Shown here: one piece after another, positions 45,248 to 55,148 of the stretch
How positions within the stretch are numbered: position 1 is the stretch's first letter
Layout of the letters: each line of letters starts with the position of its first letter
Source of the DNA: Gillisia limnaea DSM 15749
GTDB lineage: Bacteria > Bacteroidota > Bacteroidia > Flavobacteriales > Flavobacteriaceae
DNA: 64,000 bases
Assembly: GCF_000243235.1 (NCBI RefSeq)
Contig: NZ_JH594606.1
Coordinates: 499,354 to 563,353, forward strand
Direction of reading: 5' to 3'
The notes under the pieces: model-generated
Told to the model about the DNA's origin: nothing
Seen by the model: only the letters and a program-made list of their open reading frames with translations
Database searches by the model: none
Program-made: the position numbers and the translations under genes

Positions 45248-45982
45248 TCATTCTATGTTTCGAGCTAATTTTAAAAAAACCTCATTCATCGAGTCCACTT
45301 TAAATTGATCTTTTAGCTTTTTTGGAGTATCTAAGGCCTCAATTTTTCCTTCTACCATAATAGAAACCCTATCACAATATTCGGCTTCGTCCATATAGTG
45401 AGTGGTTACAAAAATGGTAGTGCCCTGGTTGGCCGATTTATATATCATTTCCCAAAACTGTCTTCTTGTAATAGGATCTACACCCCCAGTGGGTTCATCT
45501 AAGAACACTATTTGCGGCTCATGAAGCAGCGATACGGAAAATGAAATTTTCTGCTTCCAGCCCAGGGGCAGGGAACCAACTAATTGGTTGGCCACTTCCT
45601 GTAGCCCCAACTCCTCTAAGAGTGCTATGGTTTTTTCTTTGATTTTTGGACGGGATAAACCATAAATTCCGCCAAAAAATGTAATGTTTTCTTTAACCGT
45701 TAAATCATCGTATAAGGCAAATTTCTGGCTCATATAACCAATGTTTTTCTTAATATCTTCGGCATGAGTAAACACATCAAAACCCGCTACTTTTGCCTTG
45801 CCTGAAGTAGGCTTTGAGATACCGATAAGCATTTTCATTGCCGTTGTTTTCCCCGCACCATTGGCTCCAAGGAACCCGAAAATCTCTCCTTTTTTAACCT
45901 CAAATGTAATAGCGTTTACTGCGGTAAAATCACCAAACATTTTGGTGAGGTTTTCTACTTCTATGACATTTGTCTTTTTCAT
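45248..45982 (-). CDS. ABC transporter ATP-binding protein
   Basis: A 244-residue ATPase with Walker A GANGAGKTTA, Walker B IVFLDEPTGGVDP and H-loop TTHYMDEAEY. The signature loop is degenerate (GSLPLGWKQKIS), as in the C-terminal half of fused YbhF proteins. It probably pairs with the second ATPase, each supplying one half of the nucleotide sites. Confidence 0.92.
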   Translation of the reverse strand: MKKTNVIEVENLTKMFGDFTAVNAITFEVKKGEIFGFLGANGAGKTTAMKMLIGISKPTSGKAKVAGFDVFTHAEDIKKNIGYMSQKFALYDDLTVKENITFFGGIYGLSRPKIKEKTIALLEELGLQEVANQLVGSLPLGWKQKISFSVSLLHEPQIVFLDEPTGGVDPITRRQFWEMIYKSANQGTTIFVTTHYMDEAEYCDRVSIMVEGKIEALDTPKKLKDQFKVDSMNEVFLKLARNIE

Positions 45983-46007
45983 TTTTCTTTTAAAAACCGC
46001 CAGGTGT

Positions 46008-46910
46008 TTATTTTGCTAATTCCATAAAAGTATCTTCTATGGTTGGTTTTGTACTTTGTATGCTTACCCCTGTTAAATTTTCAGCTTCCAGGTACTTTTT
46101 CAAATCGTTTAATTCAAAATTGGTACGTTGATCTGTATAATGAACAAATTCTCCAAAAGGATATACGCTATAGCTGTGTTCATAGGCATTTAAGCTTAAG
46201 ATCAATTGATACATATTATTTGCGCCTATGTTGTAAATGGTTTTTGGGTAATGTTTTACAATAGCTTCCGGGGTATCTATTTTTAAGATCTTCCCATCCT
46301 GTATCAATGCTATCCTGTCACATAGGGCGGCTTCATCCATATAAGGTGTGGAAACCAAAATGGTGATGCCTTTTTGTTGCAGTCGTTTAAGCATTTCCCA
46401 GAATTCCTTTCTTGAAACTGGATCCACACCTGTGGTGGGCTCATCAAGAAACAGCACTTTTGGTTTATGGATCAATGCACAGCTCAAGGCCAGTTTTTGT
46501 TTCATCCCACCAGAAAGTTTCCCAGCACGGCGATTTTTAAACGGTTCAATTTGCACATAAATATCTTTGATCAATTCGTAATTCTCATCAATTGTGGTCC
46601 CAAAAATGGTCGCGAAAAATTTCAGGTTTTCCTCAACCGTCAGGTCCTGATACAAAGAGAATTTTCCGGGCATATAGCCTACATTTTGGCGTATTGCTTT
46701 ATAGTCTTTAACTACATCAAAGCCAGCTACGTTTGCAGTGCCCTCATCAGCAAACAATAAAGTGGTCAAAATTCTAAATAAGGTGGTTTTCCCAGCACCA
46801 TCAGGGCCAATTAAACCAAACAGCTCGTTCTCTTTTACCTCAAAAGAAATATCTTTCAAAGCCTCGACCTTCTTGTATGATTTGCTGATATGTTGCAGGG
46901 TAATACTCAC
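46008..46910 (-). CDS. ABC transporter ATP-binding protein
   Basis: A 300-residue ATPase with Walker A GPDGAGKTTL, a canonical signature KLSGGMKQKLALS, Walker B VLFLDEPTTGVDP and a C-terminal extension of about 80 residues that ends in a dimer-like region. It is equivalent to the N-terminal half of YbhF. It starts 23 bases after the Dps-like gene. Confidence 0.92.
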   Translation of the reverse strand: MSITLQHISKSYKKVEALKDISFEVKENELFGLIGPDGAGKTTLFRILTTLLFADEGTANVAGFDVVKDYKAIRQNVGYMPGKFSLYQDLTVEENLKFFATIFGTTIDENYELIKDIYVQIEPFKNRRAGKLSGGMKQKLALSCALIHKPKVLFLDEPTTGVDPVSRKEFWEMLKRLQQKGITILVSTPYMDEAALCDRIALIQDGKILKIDTPEAIVKHYPKTIYNIGANNMYQLILSLNAYEHSYSVYPFGEFVHYTDQRTNFELNDLKKYLEAENLTGVSIQSTKPTIEDTFMELAK

Positions 46911-46933
46911 GTTTTTATAGTAGTTTTTTTAAG

Positions 46934-47410
46934 TTATTTTTTTAGAAATGAAGAATACATCCAAACCTGTTTTTCTTGTAATTGGATGTAATCACTCATT
47001 AGGGCGTTAGTGCCTTCATCGTCTGCATCACTTGCAATATCCAGGATTTCCCTTTGCAAAATTAAAATCACTTGAAAGCCATCCAAAATATGTTCAACCG
47101 CTACTAAGCCATCTGACACCTTTTTGCTTTCCGATATTTTTGATGATTTAGTATAACTTGAATATGCATGTTCCGGTGAATATCCCAAGGTTAAAATTCG
47201 TTCTGCTACTTCATCAATTTTTAACTGTAAATCATTGTACAGCTCTTCAAATTTTAAATGCAGTTCAAAAAATTTATCTCCTTTGATATTCCATTGAAAC
47301 CCTCTTGTGTTCTGGTAAAAAATTGAATAGTTTGCTAATAGCGCGTTCAATTTATCGGCGAGTATTTTTGATTTATCTATGTTTAAACCAATTCTATTTA
47401 GATTTTTCAT
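46934..47410 (-). CDS. Dps-like ferritin with altered ferroxidase ligand
   Basis: A 158-residue four-helix ferritin-like protein of the Dps group, which oxidises Fe2+, stores iron and protects DNA. The block FYQNTRGFQWNIKG has Gln39 where Dps proteins have the first ferroxidase His (FHW); the second His (FFELHLKFEELY, His51) and Asp66/Glu70 (IDEVAERI) are kept. The change may weaken ferroxidase activity. The gene lies between the lipoprotein and ATPase genes of the efflux operon. Confidence 0.85.
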   Translation of the reverse strand: MKNLNRIGLNIDKSKILADKLNALLANYSIFYQNTRGFQWNIKGDKFFELHLKFEELYNDLQLKIDEVAERILTLGYSPEHAYSSYTKSSKISESKKVSDGLVAVEHILDGFQVILILQREILDIASDADDEGTNALMSDYIQLQEKQVWMYSSFLKK

Positions 47411-47432
47411 AATTGGTGTTTTTAATTTATAT

Positions 47433-47909
47433 TTATTGAAAATATTTATAATATCCTTTCAGATTTTCCTCTATTCTGTAAGTGAGCATAGTCGCTTGAC
47501 CTAGCGCAGAAGTATTTGATAAAGCCTCAATTTTCTCAATTAACGGAACCAAGAATATATGAAGGTTGTCGTGCGAAGCTCCTTTCATCGTACATTCTTT
47601 TACTATAAAATTCTTTTCTTCATTAAGTTTTGAAGCGAGGCTATGATAATCTTCCAGGGTTTTTGGGTTGCTGGATTTAATTAGATCGAGCATTTTTGCC
47701 ACACCCTGAGTTGTTTCCAAATTGGCTTGCCATTTGGAACCATCATCAAGTTTTATTTCATTCACCCAGGTGTTATCCATAGGAGTAGACTGGGTACTTT
47801 CCTCTGCTTTTTCTTCAGTCATAACATCTTTGGCCTCCGTACTTTTACTATCCTTGCAGCTTATTAAAAAGGCTGAAATAATTGCTATTGTTAAGATTAC
47901 TTTTTTCAT
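47433..47909 (-). CDS. Lipoprotein of unknown function
   Basis: A 158-residue lipoprotein starting at ATG 47909 (an upstream in-frame start at 47969 precedes a second Met and is unlikely). The lipobox is AFLISC. After an acidic Glu-rich linker, the body is helical and ends LTYRIEENLKGYYKYF, with EECTMKGASHDNLHIFLVPL-like His- and Cys-containing region that could bind metal. It lies 22 bases upstream of the Dps-like gene and 120 bases downstream of VIT1. Confidence 0.7.
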   Translation of the reverse strand: MKKVILTIAIISAFLISCKDSKSTEAKDVMTEEKAEESTQSTPMDNTWVNEIKLDDGSKWQANLETTQGVAKMLDLIKSSNPKTLEDYHSLASKLNEEKNFIVKECTMKGASHDNLHIFLVPLIEKIEALSNTSALGQATMLTYRIEENLKGYYKYFQ

Positions 47910-48029
47910 ATATAGGTATTTATTGTTTTTTAATGGTCTCCCGATATAGCTATCGGGAGCAATTCGCATATCTTCAAGGGTGTTTGTATCGTATTCGGGT
48001 TATGCTCATTTCATATGTGTTTAATTTTA

Positions 48030-48743
48030 TTAGGTATTCATTCCAAATAAATACCCAACGAAGGCAGTAAGACCCATAGCTAAAGTTCCCCAAAACGTAA
48101 TTCTTATAATTGCTTTCCAGATACTTGAACCGCCTGTTTTGGCAGCTACTATTCCTAAAATTATTAGAAAAAAACTAGCTGAGCCATATAAGGTGTATTC
48201 CATACCTTTTAAGGGTAGAAATATCGTTACGATAAGGGGAAGTATTCCTCCAACAACAAATGAGGCTCCAGAAGCTAGTGCTGCCTGCAAGGGTTTTGCC
48301 TGACTAATTTCATTAATTCCCAATTCATCTCTCACATGAGCCGCCAAAGCATCCTTTTCTGTAAATTCCTTTGCTACGATGAAAGCAGTTTCTTTTTTTA
48401 ATCCTCGTTTTTCATAAATTTCTGCCAGTCGATGCAGCTCTATTTCCGGCATTTCGTTTAATTCTACTTTTTCACGCTCGATATCAGCTTTTTCAATATC
48501 TGTTTGAGAACTTACAGAAACATATTCACCTGCAGCCATTGATAAAGCTCCTGCGACCAAACCTGCTAATGCTGCCAACACAACAGGATCTCTCATGTTA
48601 CTTGCAGCAGCTACTCCTATCGCAATACTAGCTGTAGATAAAATCCCATCATTAGCCCCAAGAACCGCCGCTCTCAACCAATTACTCCGATGTATAAAAT
48701 GGTTATCTAAATAATTATCTAAGTTGTCTGTATTCGTTTCCAT
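48030..48743 (-). CDS. VIT1/CCC1-family iron/manganese transporter
   Basis: A 237-residue protein with four to five transmembrane helices and family blocks NWLRAAVLGANDGILSTASI, SMAAGEYVSVSSQTDIEKAD and a helical Glu-rich metal-binding domain (VELNEMPEIELHRLAEIYEK). Such proteins export or sequester Fe2+ or Mn2+. Sitting beside a Dps-like protein and a Cys-rich lipoprotein, it suggests that metal handling accompanies the efflux genes. Confidence 0.92.
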   Translation of the reverse strand: METNTDNLDNYLDNHFIHRSNWLRAAVLGANDGILSTASIAIGVAAASNMRDPVVLAALAGLVAGALSMAAGEYVSVSSQTDIEKADIEREKVELNEMPEIELHRLAEIYEKRGLKKETAFIVAKEFTEKDALAAHVRDELGINEISQAKPLQAALASGASFVVGGILPLIVTIFLPLKGMEYTLYGSASFFLIILGIVAAKTGGSSIWKAIIRITFWGTLAMGLTAFVGYLFGMNT

Positions 48744-48808
48744 TGATATGATATTTTTTATACACAGCTAAGACTGCTTTATATTCCATTTAATCACTGC
48801 ATATTGAT

Positions 48809-49696
48809 TTATAGACTATTAACCCACATTTCGGCGGGCATTCCAATCTTTAGACTGCCGTCGTTTTTTACATCTATTTTTACCGCATACACCAGGGCCA
48901 CGCGTTCTTCTTTTGTCTGAATGATCTTAGGTGTGAATTCTGCTTCAGAGGCAATCCAACTAATCTTGCCTTTATAGGATTTCATAGTGTCTCCATCATC
49001 TATTTTCACGGTAACTTCCTGTCCTATTTTAATGCCGGCCAATTGGGACTCACTTATGTAGGTGCGCAATTGCATGGTCGATAAATCGGCTATTTTATAG
49101 AGAGGTTTCCCAAAGCTGGTAATTTCGCCCGGTTCGGCATATTTCGATAAAACCGTGCCTTTAACGGGGTTGATGATCTTACTCTTTTGAATTTGATCCT
49201 CAATTATTTTTATTTGAACTTCAGTAGATTTCACTTCGTTTACAATGGGTGCATTTTGAGTTCCAACACTTTTTATTTGTTGGTTTATAACATTTACTTT
49301 CCCTACGGCCTGATCTACCTGCCGTTGCGTTGCGGCATTTTCTGAAAACATATTCTGTATCCTGTCTTTTTCGCTGCGGGCGGTTTTCAATTCTTCATCC
49401 AGTACTGCTATTTGCGATAATACGTTTCCTGACCTGGATTCAATTGTTTTCAGGGAAGCTATTGCCCGTTGTTTGTTTAAATACAGTTGCGTGGTATCTA
49501 TTAATCCTACATTTTGGTTTTTCTCCAGGATCACGCCTTCTTCAAGATCTAAAAATTCTATTTTTCCGTTCGCCTCAGCCGAAACCATAATTTCGGTAGC
49601 TTCAAAATTCCCGTAACCATCGGCTTTTTCATCATTCCCGCAGGAAATAAAGCTCCCAAAAACAACTACTGATACCAATATTAATAATTTTCTCAT
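48809..49696 (-). CDS. HlyD-family periplasmic adaptor, lipoprotein
   Basis: A 295-residue membrane-fusion protein with a lipobox (GSFISC) instead of a transmembrane anchor. Residues about 27-65 and 170-200 form the biotinyl-lipoyl barrel, with a coiled hairpin (KQRAIASLKTIESRSGNVLS and IKIIEDQIQKSKI) between them, and a beta-barrel C-terminal domain with VKIDDGDTMKSYKGKISWIA. It links the ABC-2 complex to TolC. Confidence 0.9.
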   Translation of the reverse strand: MRKLLILVSVVVFGSFISCGNDEKADGYGNFEATEIMVSAEANGKIEFLDLEEGVILEKNQNVGLIDTTQLYLNKQRAIASLKTIESRSGNVLSQIAVLDEELKTARSEKDRIQNMFSENAATQRQVDQAVGKVNVINQQIKSVGTQNAPIVNEVKSTEVQIKIIEDQIQKSKIINPVKGTVLSKYAEPGEITSFGKPLYKIADLSTMQLRTYISESQLAGIKIGQEVTVKIDDGDTMKSYKGKISWIASEAEFTPKIIQTKEERVALVYAVKIDVKNDGSLKIGMPAEMWVNSL

Positions 49697-49703
49697 TTTT
49701 TCA

Positions 49704-50972
49704 TTATTTGTTGTTGTTTTCCCCTCTTAAGACCTTGTAATTTGCTTTGGCCAGATCTAGTTGGATCTCGTGTAATTTTTGGCTTATCATAGATTCGTAT
49801 AAACTGTTGAACTCTGTTAAATATTCTGAAGAGGTGATTACTCCATTTTTCAGTTGGGAAGTTGCCGATTCCAATACTTTTTCCCTTAAAATAATGATCT
49901 CATTATCGGCCTCGATCAGTGCTTCAATTTTGCTTATTTCATAATCGGCCTCTTTCAGTTGCATTTCAGTGTTTAACTGAAAGGTTTCTTTTTCGGTATT
50001 CACAATCTCCTGGGAAACTGAGAGAGCTTCCTTCTGGATTTTGGTTTTTCCCCAGTCAAAAACATTCCAGTTTGCCTTTAATCCTATCATATAAAAATCC
50101 TGAAACGAATTATCCAGCATATTCAACCCCGGATTTCCGTAGCCAGCCTGTGCAAATCCATAGACTTTAGGTAAATTAGACCTTGAGATCACTTCTTTGG
50201 ATGATTCTATTTGTTTGTTTTGAAGGTCGAAGTACTGAAGTTCCGGGCGTGAAAAATTTCCTGTAAACAAAAAAGGGAATTCCGGTTTTGAAAGAATTAC
50301 ATCCTGAGAGATCTCTTTATTTATTAAAGCCGAAAGATTGTTTATAGCCTTTTTCCTGTCAAAATTCACCTGGGATAATTGCTGAGAAACCTTTAGATTT
50401 TCAGCCTCCAGAACATTTTCTGAAGCAGGTAAAATTGCTCCGAACTTCACCCCTGTCTTTACCTCATCGATCTGAGATCGCAATTGTTCCTGTTTTAAAA
50501 TCAATAGGTTTTTTTGCTCCTGAAGCAATAGAACAGAAAAATAGGATTGATTGATCCTGTTTTTTAACAGGTACAAATTCACAGCTACCATCTGTTTTTG
50601 AGCTTCCAACTCTGCTACTTTTAATTTTGAATTGGCATCAATGCTTCCTCCATTATAAATAAGCTGATTTACATCTAAAGTAGCCCTGTATTGATCTTTG
50701 TTCAATGCTTCAATTGAAGAATTTGGAAGTTCAAAAGGAAATTCGATCACTTCCGATTGATATGAGGTCTGGGCATTTAGATCAACTTTTGGAAGCTTTG
50801 CTTTTTCCAGTACAGAAATTTCCAGATCGGTTTTATTTTTAAGCAAATCAGTTTGCCTGGTTAAGGGATAATTTTCATTAACCAAAGAATAGCACTCTTC
50901 TAATGTCAGTATTTGCTGAGCTTTCACTGAAAATGAAAGCAATAATAAAATTAGTATACCGAGATTTTTCAT
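49704..50972 (-). CDS. TolC-family outer-membrane efflux protein
   Basis: A 422-residue protein from ATG 50972 ([20 protein letters not shown] signal peptide); the frame extends upstream to 51011, which overlaps the regulator's 3' end, so the later start is better. Two related halves with long coiled-coil helices ([20 protein letters not shown]) identify the outer-membrane factor family. It provides the exit duct for the ABC-2 exporter. It starts 4 bases after the TetR stop. Confidence 0.92.
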   Translation of the reverse strand: MKNLGILILLLLSFSVKAQQILTLEECYSLVNENYPLTRQTDLLKNKTDLEISVLEKAKLPKVDLNAQTSYQSEVIEFPFELPNSSIEALNKDQYRATLDVNQLIYNGGSIDANSKLKVAELEAQKQMVAVNLYLLKNRINQSYFSVLLLQEQKNLLILKQEQLRSQIDEVKTGVKFGAILPASENVLEAENLKVSQQLSQVNFDRKKAINNLSALINKEISQDVILSKPEFPFLFTGNFSRPELQYFDLQNKQIESSKEVISRSNLPKVYGFAQAGYGNPGLNMLDNSFQDFYMIGLKANWNVFDWGKTKIQKEALSVSQEIVNTEKETFQLNTEMQLKEADYEISKIEALIEADNEIIILREKVLESATSQLKNGVITSSEYLTEFNSLYESMISQKLHEIQLDLAKANYKVLRGENNNK

Positions 50973-50976
50973 CATA

Positions 50977-51585
50977 TTAAAGTCTGATAGAATTAATAAT
51001 AAAGTCGGCAACTTCTGCTTTTCGCCGTTCCATGAGTTCCCGGTATTCTTTTTCCTCTACATTTATCAATCCCTGTAATAATGGCGCGGCAATAAATGGG
51101 AAAATGTTCAATGAAATAGTGTTGATGAATAATTGCTCCGCTCTAATTGGTTTGATAATACCACGGGCTATAGCCTCTTCTACCTGAATCTTGAATTTAT
51201 CTATTGTGGGGAAATCTTTTTCTGTGCGCAGCTTCCCGATAAAATCGGGGTTTTTATTCAGTTCCTGTATTACAAAGTTTGGTAAATATGGATGTTGGAT
51301 CACGAATGAGATATAATTATTGGTGAAGTTTCTTATTTTGTCAAATAATTCGCTGTCATCATTTAAGACCCTATTCAATTGTGGGGCTAATAATCTGAAA
51401 GCATTTTTAAAAACCGCCTCAAAGAGCAACTGTTTGCTTCGGTAGTAGTAATGCAACATAGATTTGTTTATTCTCGCTTTATCGGCAATTTCCTGCATCC
51501 TGCTTCCCGCCATTCCTTTTTCCTGAAAAACTTCTTTCGCAGCATTAAGGATTGCTAATTCGGTATTTTCTTCTTTTGCTTTCAT
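50977..51585 (-). CDS. TetR-family transcriptional regulator
   Basis: A 202-residue regulator from ATG 51585 ([20 protein letters not shown]); an upstream in-frame start at 51618 adds 11 unlikely residues. The helix-turn-helix is [20 protein letters not shown]. The C-terminal ligand domain is helical. Located at the head of the operon, it should repress the TolC-HlyD-ABC efflux genes and be relieved by their substrate. Confidence 0.9.
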   Translation of the reverse strand: MKAKEENTELAILNAAKEVFQEKGMAGSRMQEIADKARINKSMLHYYYRSKQLLFEAVFKNAFRLLAPQLNRVLNDDSELFDKIRNFTNNYISFVIQHPYLPNFVIQELNKNPDFIGKLRTEKDFPTIDKFKIQVEEAIARGIIKPIRAEQLFINTISLNIFPFIAAPLLQGLINVEEKEYRELMERRKAEVADFIINSIRL

Positions 51586-51684
51586 TTCAACTATAAGGTT
51601 TAACCATTTGGTTGACAAAAGTAACTTATTTTATTTAATCCGCCAAAAAATATTATTTTTATGTAATCTTTTTTGGCGATCTAA

Positions 51685-53031
51685 ATGAAGAAAACAGTAA
51701 AATACGGCCTTTTAATAGTAATTCTAGTAGGTGCTTATCTTGCTTATTCCAACTACCCCCGGTTGAATATCATCACCGGATTTGCAGCAAAAAATGTTTG
51801 TTCCTGCACTTTTGAAGCCGGCAGGGATTTGAGATCCATAGAAGAAGGCGACAACGATTTCTCCCCGGTTTCTTACGCCAAAAACAAAATAAACTTCGAT
51901 GAGAAGTCGGTTACATCATCCGTTTTTGGTTTAAAACCGAGAAAAGCAGTCTATAAAAACGGAATTGGTTGCATTCTTTTACCTGAAAAATTGACGAAAG
52001 GCAAGCCTGCCTATCATAGACCAAACCGTGAATTTTCACAAAGCACCTTGCCATATCCTTATGGAAACGGAAACCCTAAAGATTCTGCTTTTTCAACAGT
52101 AAATTATAAAGCTTTACAAGCAGCCGTTAACAATGCCTTTGATAATGAAGCTGAAAAAATAAAAAGGACCAGAGCTGTTGTTGTGCTTTATAAAGATCAG
52201 CTGATCGCTTAGAAATACGCTCCTGGATTTTCTGCAGAAACCAAACTTTTGGGCTGGTCGATGACAAAAAGTATAACAAACGCTGTTTTAGGGGTACTTG
52301 AAAAACAAGGGAAATTTTCACTTACACAAAATAAGTTGTTCAAAGAATGGGAAAATGACGATCGTTCCAGGATCACCTTGAATAATTTAATGCAAATGAA
52401 CAGTGGCCTGAAATGGGTAGAAGATTACAATACCATATCCGATGTGACCAAAATGTTGTTTTTAGCTGAAGATATGCCAGAAATCCAACTAAAAAAACCA
52501 TTGATTGGAGACCCCAACAACAGCTAGAATTACTCCTCGGGCACCACAAACTTACTCTCAGGATTTATTCGGGATCAATTTAAAACTCATCAGGAATATC
52601 TGGATTTCTGGTATTCCGGATTAATCGATAAAATTAGAATGAATTCCGTGACCATTGGAACCGATTTTGCAGGAAATTATGTAGGTTCTTCATACAGTTG
52701 GGCTACAGCCCGTGATTGGGCAAAATTTGGCTTGTTGTACCTCAACAAGGGAAACTGGAACGGCGAGCAATTGCTCAATGAATCCTGGGTAAATTATTCT
52801 GTAACCCCAACAAATACTTCCAAAGGCGAATATGGAGCTCATTTCTGGTTAAATGCCGGAGGAAAATATCCAAATGTGCCCAAAGACCTGTTTTCCAGCA
52901 ATGGATATCAGGGACAATACGTGTTTATCATTCCTTCAAAAGAAATAGTGATTGTAAGATTTGGTTTGACTGAAAACCCTGAATTTGATGTGGATACTTT
53001 TTTGAAAGAACTATTAAATGCAATACAATAA
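51685..53031 (+). pseudogene. Serine hydrolase (beta-lactamase-like) gene with two in-frame amber codons
   Basis: One reading frame of 448 codons spans 51685-53031, interrupted only by TAG at 52210-52212 and TAG at 52525-52527. The parts join without frame change to give a class C-type serine hydrolase: signal-anchor (MKKTVKYGLLIVILVGAYLA), LLGWSMTKSI (SxxK), and after the second TAG NYSSGTTNLLSGF (YSS at the YxN place), then a normal C terminus with NGYQGQYVFI. The TAGs sit at positions that are probably Glu and Trp or Phe in relatives. Either a recent pseudogene or stop readthrough; a sequencing error at two sites is less likely. Confidence 0.75.
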
Positions 53032-53144
53032 ATTCTTTAAAAATGAGCCTTTGATAAATATAGAAGATGCTATTATGGGATGAATCCTGGTTATTATAAT
53101 TCCTTCATTCAAAAGCAAACAATAAAAATTGATTTATATCCCCG

Positions 53145-53175
53145 ACAGGCTTAAATTTACTTAAGCCTGTTTTTC
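53145..53175 (+). terminator. Intrinsic terminator
   Basis: ACAGGCTTAA and TTAAGCCTGT form a 10-base stem with a 6-base loop, followed by TTTTTCC, shortly after the serine hydrolase gene. Confidence 0.7.
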
Positions 53176-53226
53176 CTGGAAACAACAAACCAAAAACATA
53201 AATTTCCCCGGAAAAAATATTTTTCT

Positions 53227-53244
53227 ATGTAACAAAAGTCACAT
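53227..53244. promoter_or_regulatory. CRP/FNR-type palindrome upstream of sqr
   Basis: ATGTAACAAAAGTCACAT is an inverted repeat with half-sites TGTAA and TCACA separated by 6 bases, close to the CRP-family consensus. It lies about 300 bases before sqr and about 40 bases before the -7 candidate TATCTTTA. A Crp/Fnr protein that responds to redox or sulfide could act here. Confidence 0.45.
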
Positions 53245-53542
53245 ATATTTTAAAAACAAGACTATATCTTTAGACTATAAATACAATTAAAACTCTATTT
53301 AGCCGAATTTTAATTGCATTCCTTCAAAAAATTAAACACGACAAACTTCAAAATTCCTGAGGCAATTTTGTGTGCCGTAAAAATGAACATGTGTTTAATT
53401 ATTACCAATATACATGACAATCATCATATTTAAACGTAACCATTAGCTATAATTTTGTTGAATAAAATATAAATTTAAGTAAATGCCGCTACATCAAGAA
53501 TAGCTGCTTAAAACCAAAACGGTTGACTAAGAACTATCAAAA

Positions 53543-54775
53543 ATGAAAAACTTACTAATTTTAGGTGCAGGAACTTCCGGAACAATGATGGCAAACCATC
53601 TTAGATCCAAATTAAAAAAGGATGAATGGAACATCAGCATTGTGGACCAATATAAAACACATTATTACCAGCCGGGATTTTTATTTCTGCCTTTCGATAT
53701 TTACACGGAAGACCAGGTAAAAAAGGATGGTAAAAAATTTATTCCTAATGGGGTGAATTATATTCAAAAAAAGATCGAACAAATTTTTCCTGATGAAAAC
53801 AAGGTCAAATTAGAGGATGAAACTTTAAGTTATGATTTATTAATTATAGCCACAGGATGTAAAATCGCGCCGCAGGAAACTGAAGGAATGAAAGGCAAAA
53901 ACTGGCACAAGAATGTTTTCGATTTTTATACTTATGAAGGTTCTTTAGCCTTGAGAAATAAACTAAGGGAATTTAAAGGAGGAAAAATGATTGTCCATTT
54001 TACTGAAATGCCAATTAAATGCCCGGTTGCACCTTTAGAGTTTGTTTTCCTGGCTGATGATTATTTCACAAAAAAAGGAATTCGGGACAAAGTGGACTTA
54101 ACCTATGTCACCCCTCTTGGTGGTGCATTTACCAAACCCAAAGCAACAGCTGCATTAGGTCATTTGTTAAGTGAGAAAAATATCAAAGTTGTAACCGATT
54201 TCGCCATTGAAAAGGTAGATAATGAAACCAATCAAATTGTTGATTACGGCGGACAAATAGTTGATTTCGATTTATTGGTCACTGTCCCAACAAATATGGG
54301 TGACGATTTAATTAAGCGTTCTGGAATGGGAGACGATTTAAATTTTGTTCCTACAGATCATCACACTTTACAATCCTTAGGGCACAAAAATGTATTTGTA
54401 ATTGGTGATGCCACCAACGTTCCGGCATCTAAAGCAGGTTCTGTGGCACACTTTGCCTCAGAGACTTTAACCGATAACATTCTATTGTATTTGGATGGAA
54501 AACCATTAAAACAAGAATTTGACGGACATGCGAATTGCTTTATTGAAACAGGAAAAAATAAAGCCTTATTAATTGATTTTAATTACACCCAGGAGCCCGT
54601 AGAAGGTACTTTCCCTATTCCCGGAATAGGGCCATTAAAACTTTTAAAAGAAAGCATCTTTAACCACTGGGGAAAACTGGCTTTTAGATGGATCTATTGG
54701 AATATGCTCTTAAAAGGAATTCCAATCCCATTGGTTAGCAGAAATATGAGCAAAAAAGGAAAAAAAATAGAATAA
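53543..54775 (+). CDS. Sulfide:quinone oxidoreductase-like flavoprotein
   Basis: A 410-residue FAD-dependent oxidoreductase of the SQR family. The FAD motif is NLLILGAGTSGTMMANHLR, and three Cys occur at the positions expected for SQR: IIATGCKIA, EMPIKCPVAP and HANCFIETG. FVIGDATNVPASKAGSVAHF binds the flavin. The C-terminal amphipathic helix (KLAFRWIYWNMLLKGIPIPL) should anchor it to the inner membrane, where it would oxidise sulfide and reduce quinone. It heads an operon with DsrC/TusE-like and DsrE2-like genes. Confidence 0.88.
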   Translation: MKNLLILGAGTSGTMMANHLRSKLKKDEWNISIVDQYKTHYYQPGFLFLPFDIYTEDQVKKDGKKFIPNGVNYIQKKIEQIFPDENKVKLEDETLSYDLLIIATGCKIAPQETEGMKGKNWHKNVFDFYTYEGSLALRNKLREFKGGKMIVHFTEMPIKCPVAPLEFVFLADDYFTKKGIRDKVDLTYVTPLGGAFTKPKATAALGHLLSEKNIKVVTDFAIEKVDNETNQIVDYGGQIVDFDLLVTVPTNMGDDLIKRSGMGDDLNFVPTDHHTLQSLGHKNVFVIGDATNVPASKAGSVAHFASETLTDNILLYLDGKPLKQEFDGHANCFIETGKNKALLIDFNYTQEPVEGTFPIPGIGPLKLLKESIFNHWGKLAFRWIYWNMLLKGIPIPLVSRNMSKKGKKIE

Positions 54776-54817
54776 CAAATATTATAAATAACAAATATTA
54801 ATTTAAAAACAAATAAA

Positions 54818-55126
54818 ATGGAAGCAGTATTAGCAGGTAATAAAGTAAATCTAACGGAAGATGGATATTTAGTTGATTTTTCTCAATGGACAAAAGAAAT
54901 TGGAACTGAGTTAGCAAAAGAGGAAGGAATTGAAATGACAGATCGTCATTGGGAAGTTATCAAATGGATCCAAGAACAAGTTAAAGCAGATAACGCTTTA
55001 TCTGTTAGAGGAATCAAAAAAAGTGGGGTACTTGATATTAAAGAGTTTTATGCTCTTTTCCCAGGAGGACCATTAAAAATATCAACTAAAATAGCTGGTG
55101 TACCAAAACCAAAAAGCTGTATTTAA
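54818..55126 (+). CDS. DsrC/TusE-family sulfur carrier
   Basis: A 102-residue protein ending in VPKPKSCI, where the penultimate Cys is the conserved sulfur-carrying Cys of DsrC/TusE. The second Cys found ten residues upstream in dissimilatory DsrC is missing here (GGPLKISTKIAG), so it acts as a single-Cys, TusE-like relay. It follows sqr by 42 bases. Confidence 0.9.
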   Translation: MEAVLAGNKVNLTEDGYLVDFSQWTKEIGTELAKEEGIEMTDRHWEVIKWIQEQVKADNALSVRGIKKSGVLDIKEFYALFPGGPLKISTKIAGVPKPKSCI

Positions 55127-55148
55127 AAATTTCTAAAAAATCTAAATC

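Larger units (their letters stand above)
53032..53542. other. Intergenic region upstream of the sulfur operon
   Basis: Contains the terminator at 53145-53175, a CRP/FNR-like palindrome (53227-53244) and candidate -7 boxes at 53265-53272 (TATCTTTA) and 53450-53457 (TAATTTTG). No gene. Confidence 0.5.

Noticed and set aside
53227..53244. FNR site sensu stricto
   Set aside because: The half-sites are TGTAA/TCACA, not TTGAT/ATCAA, so it is listed only as a CRP/FNR-family palindrome.
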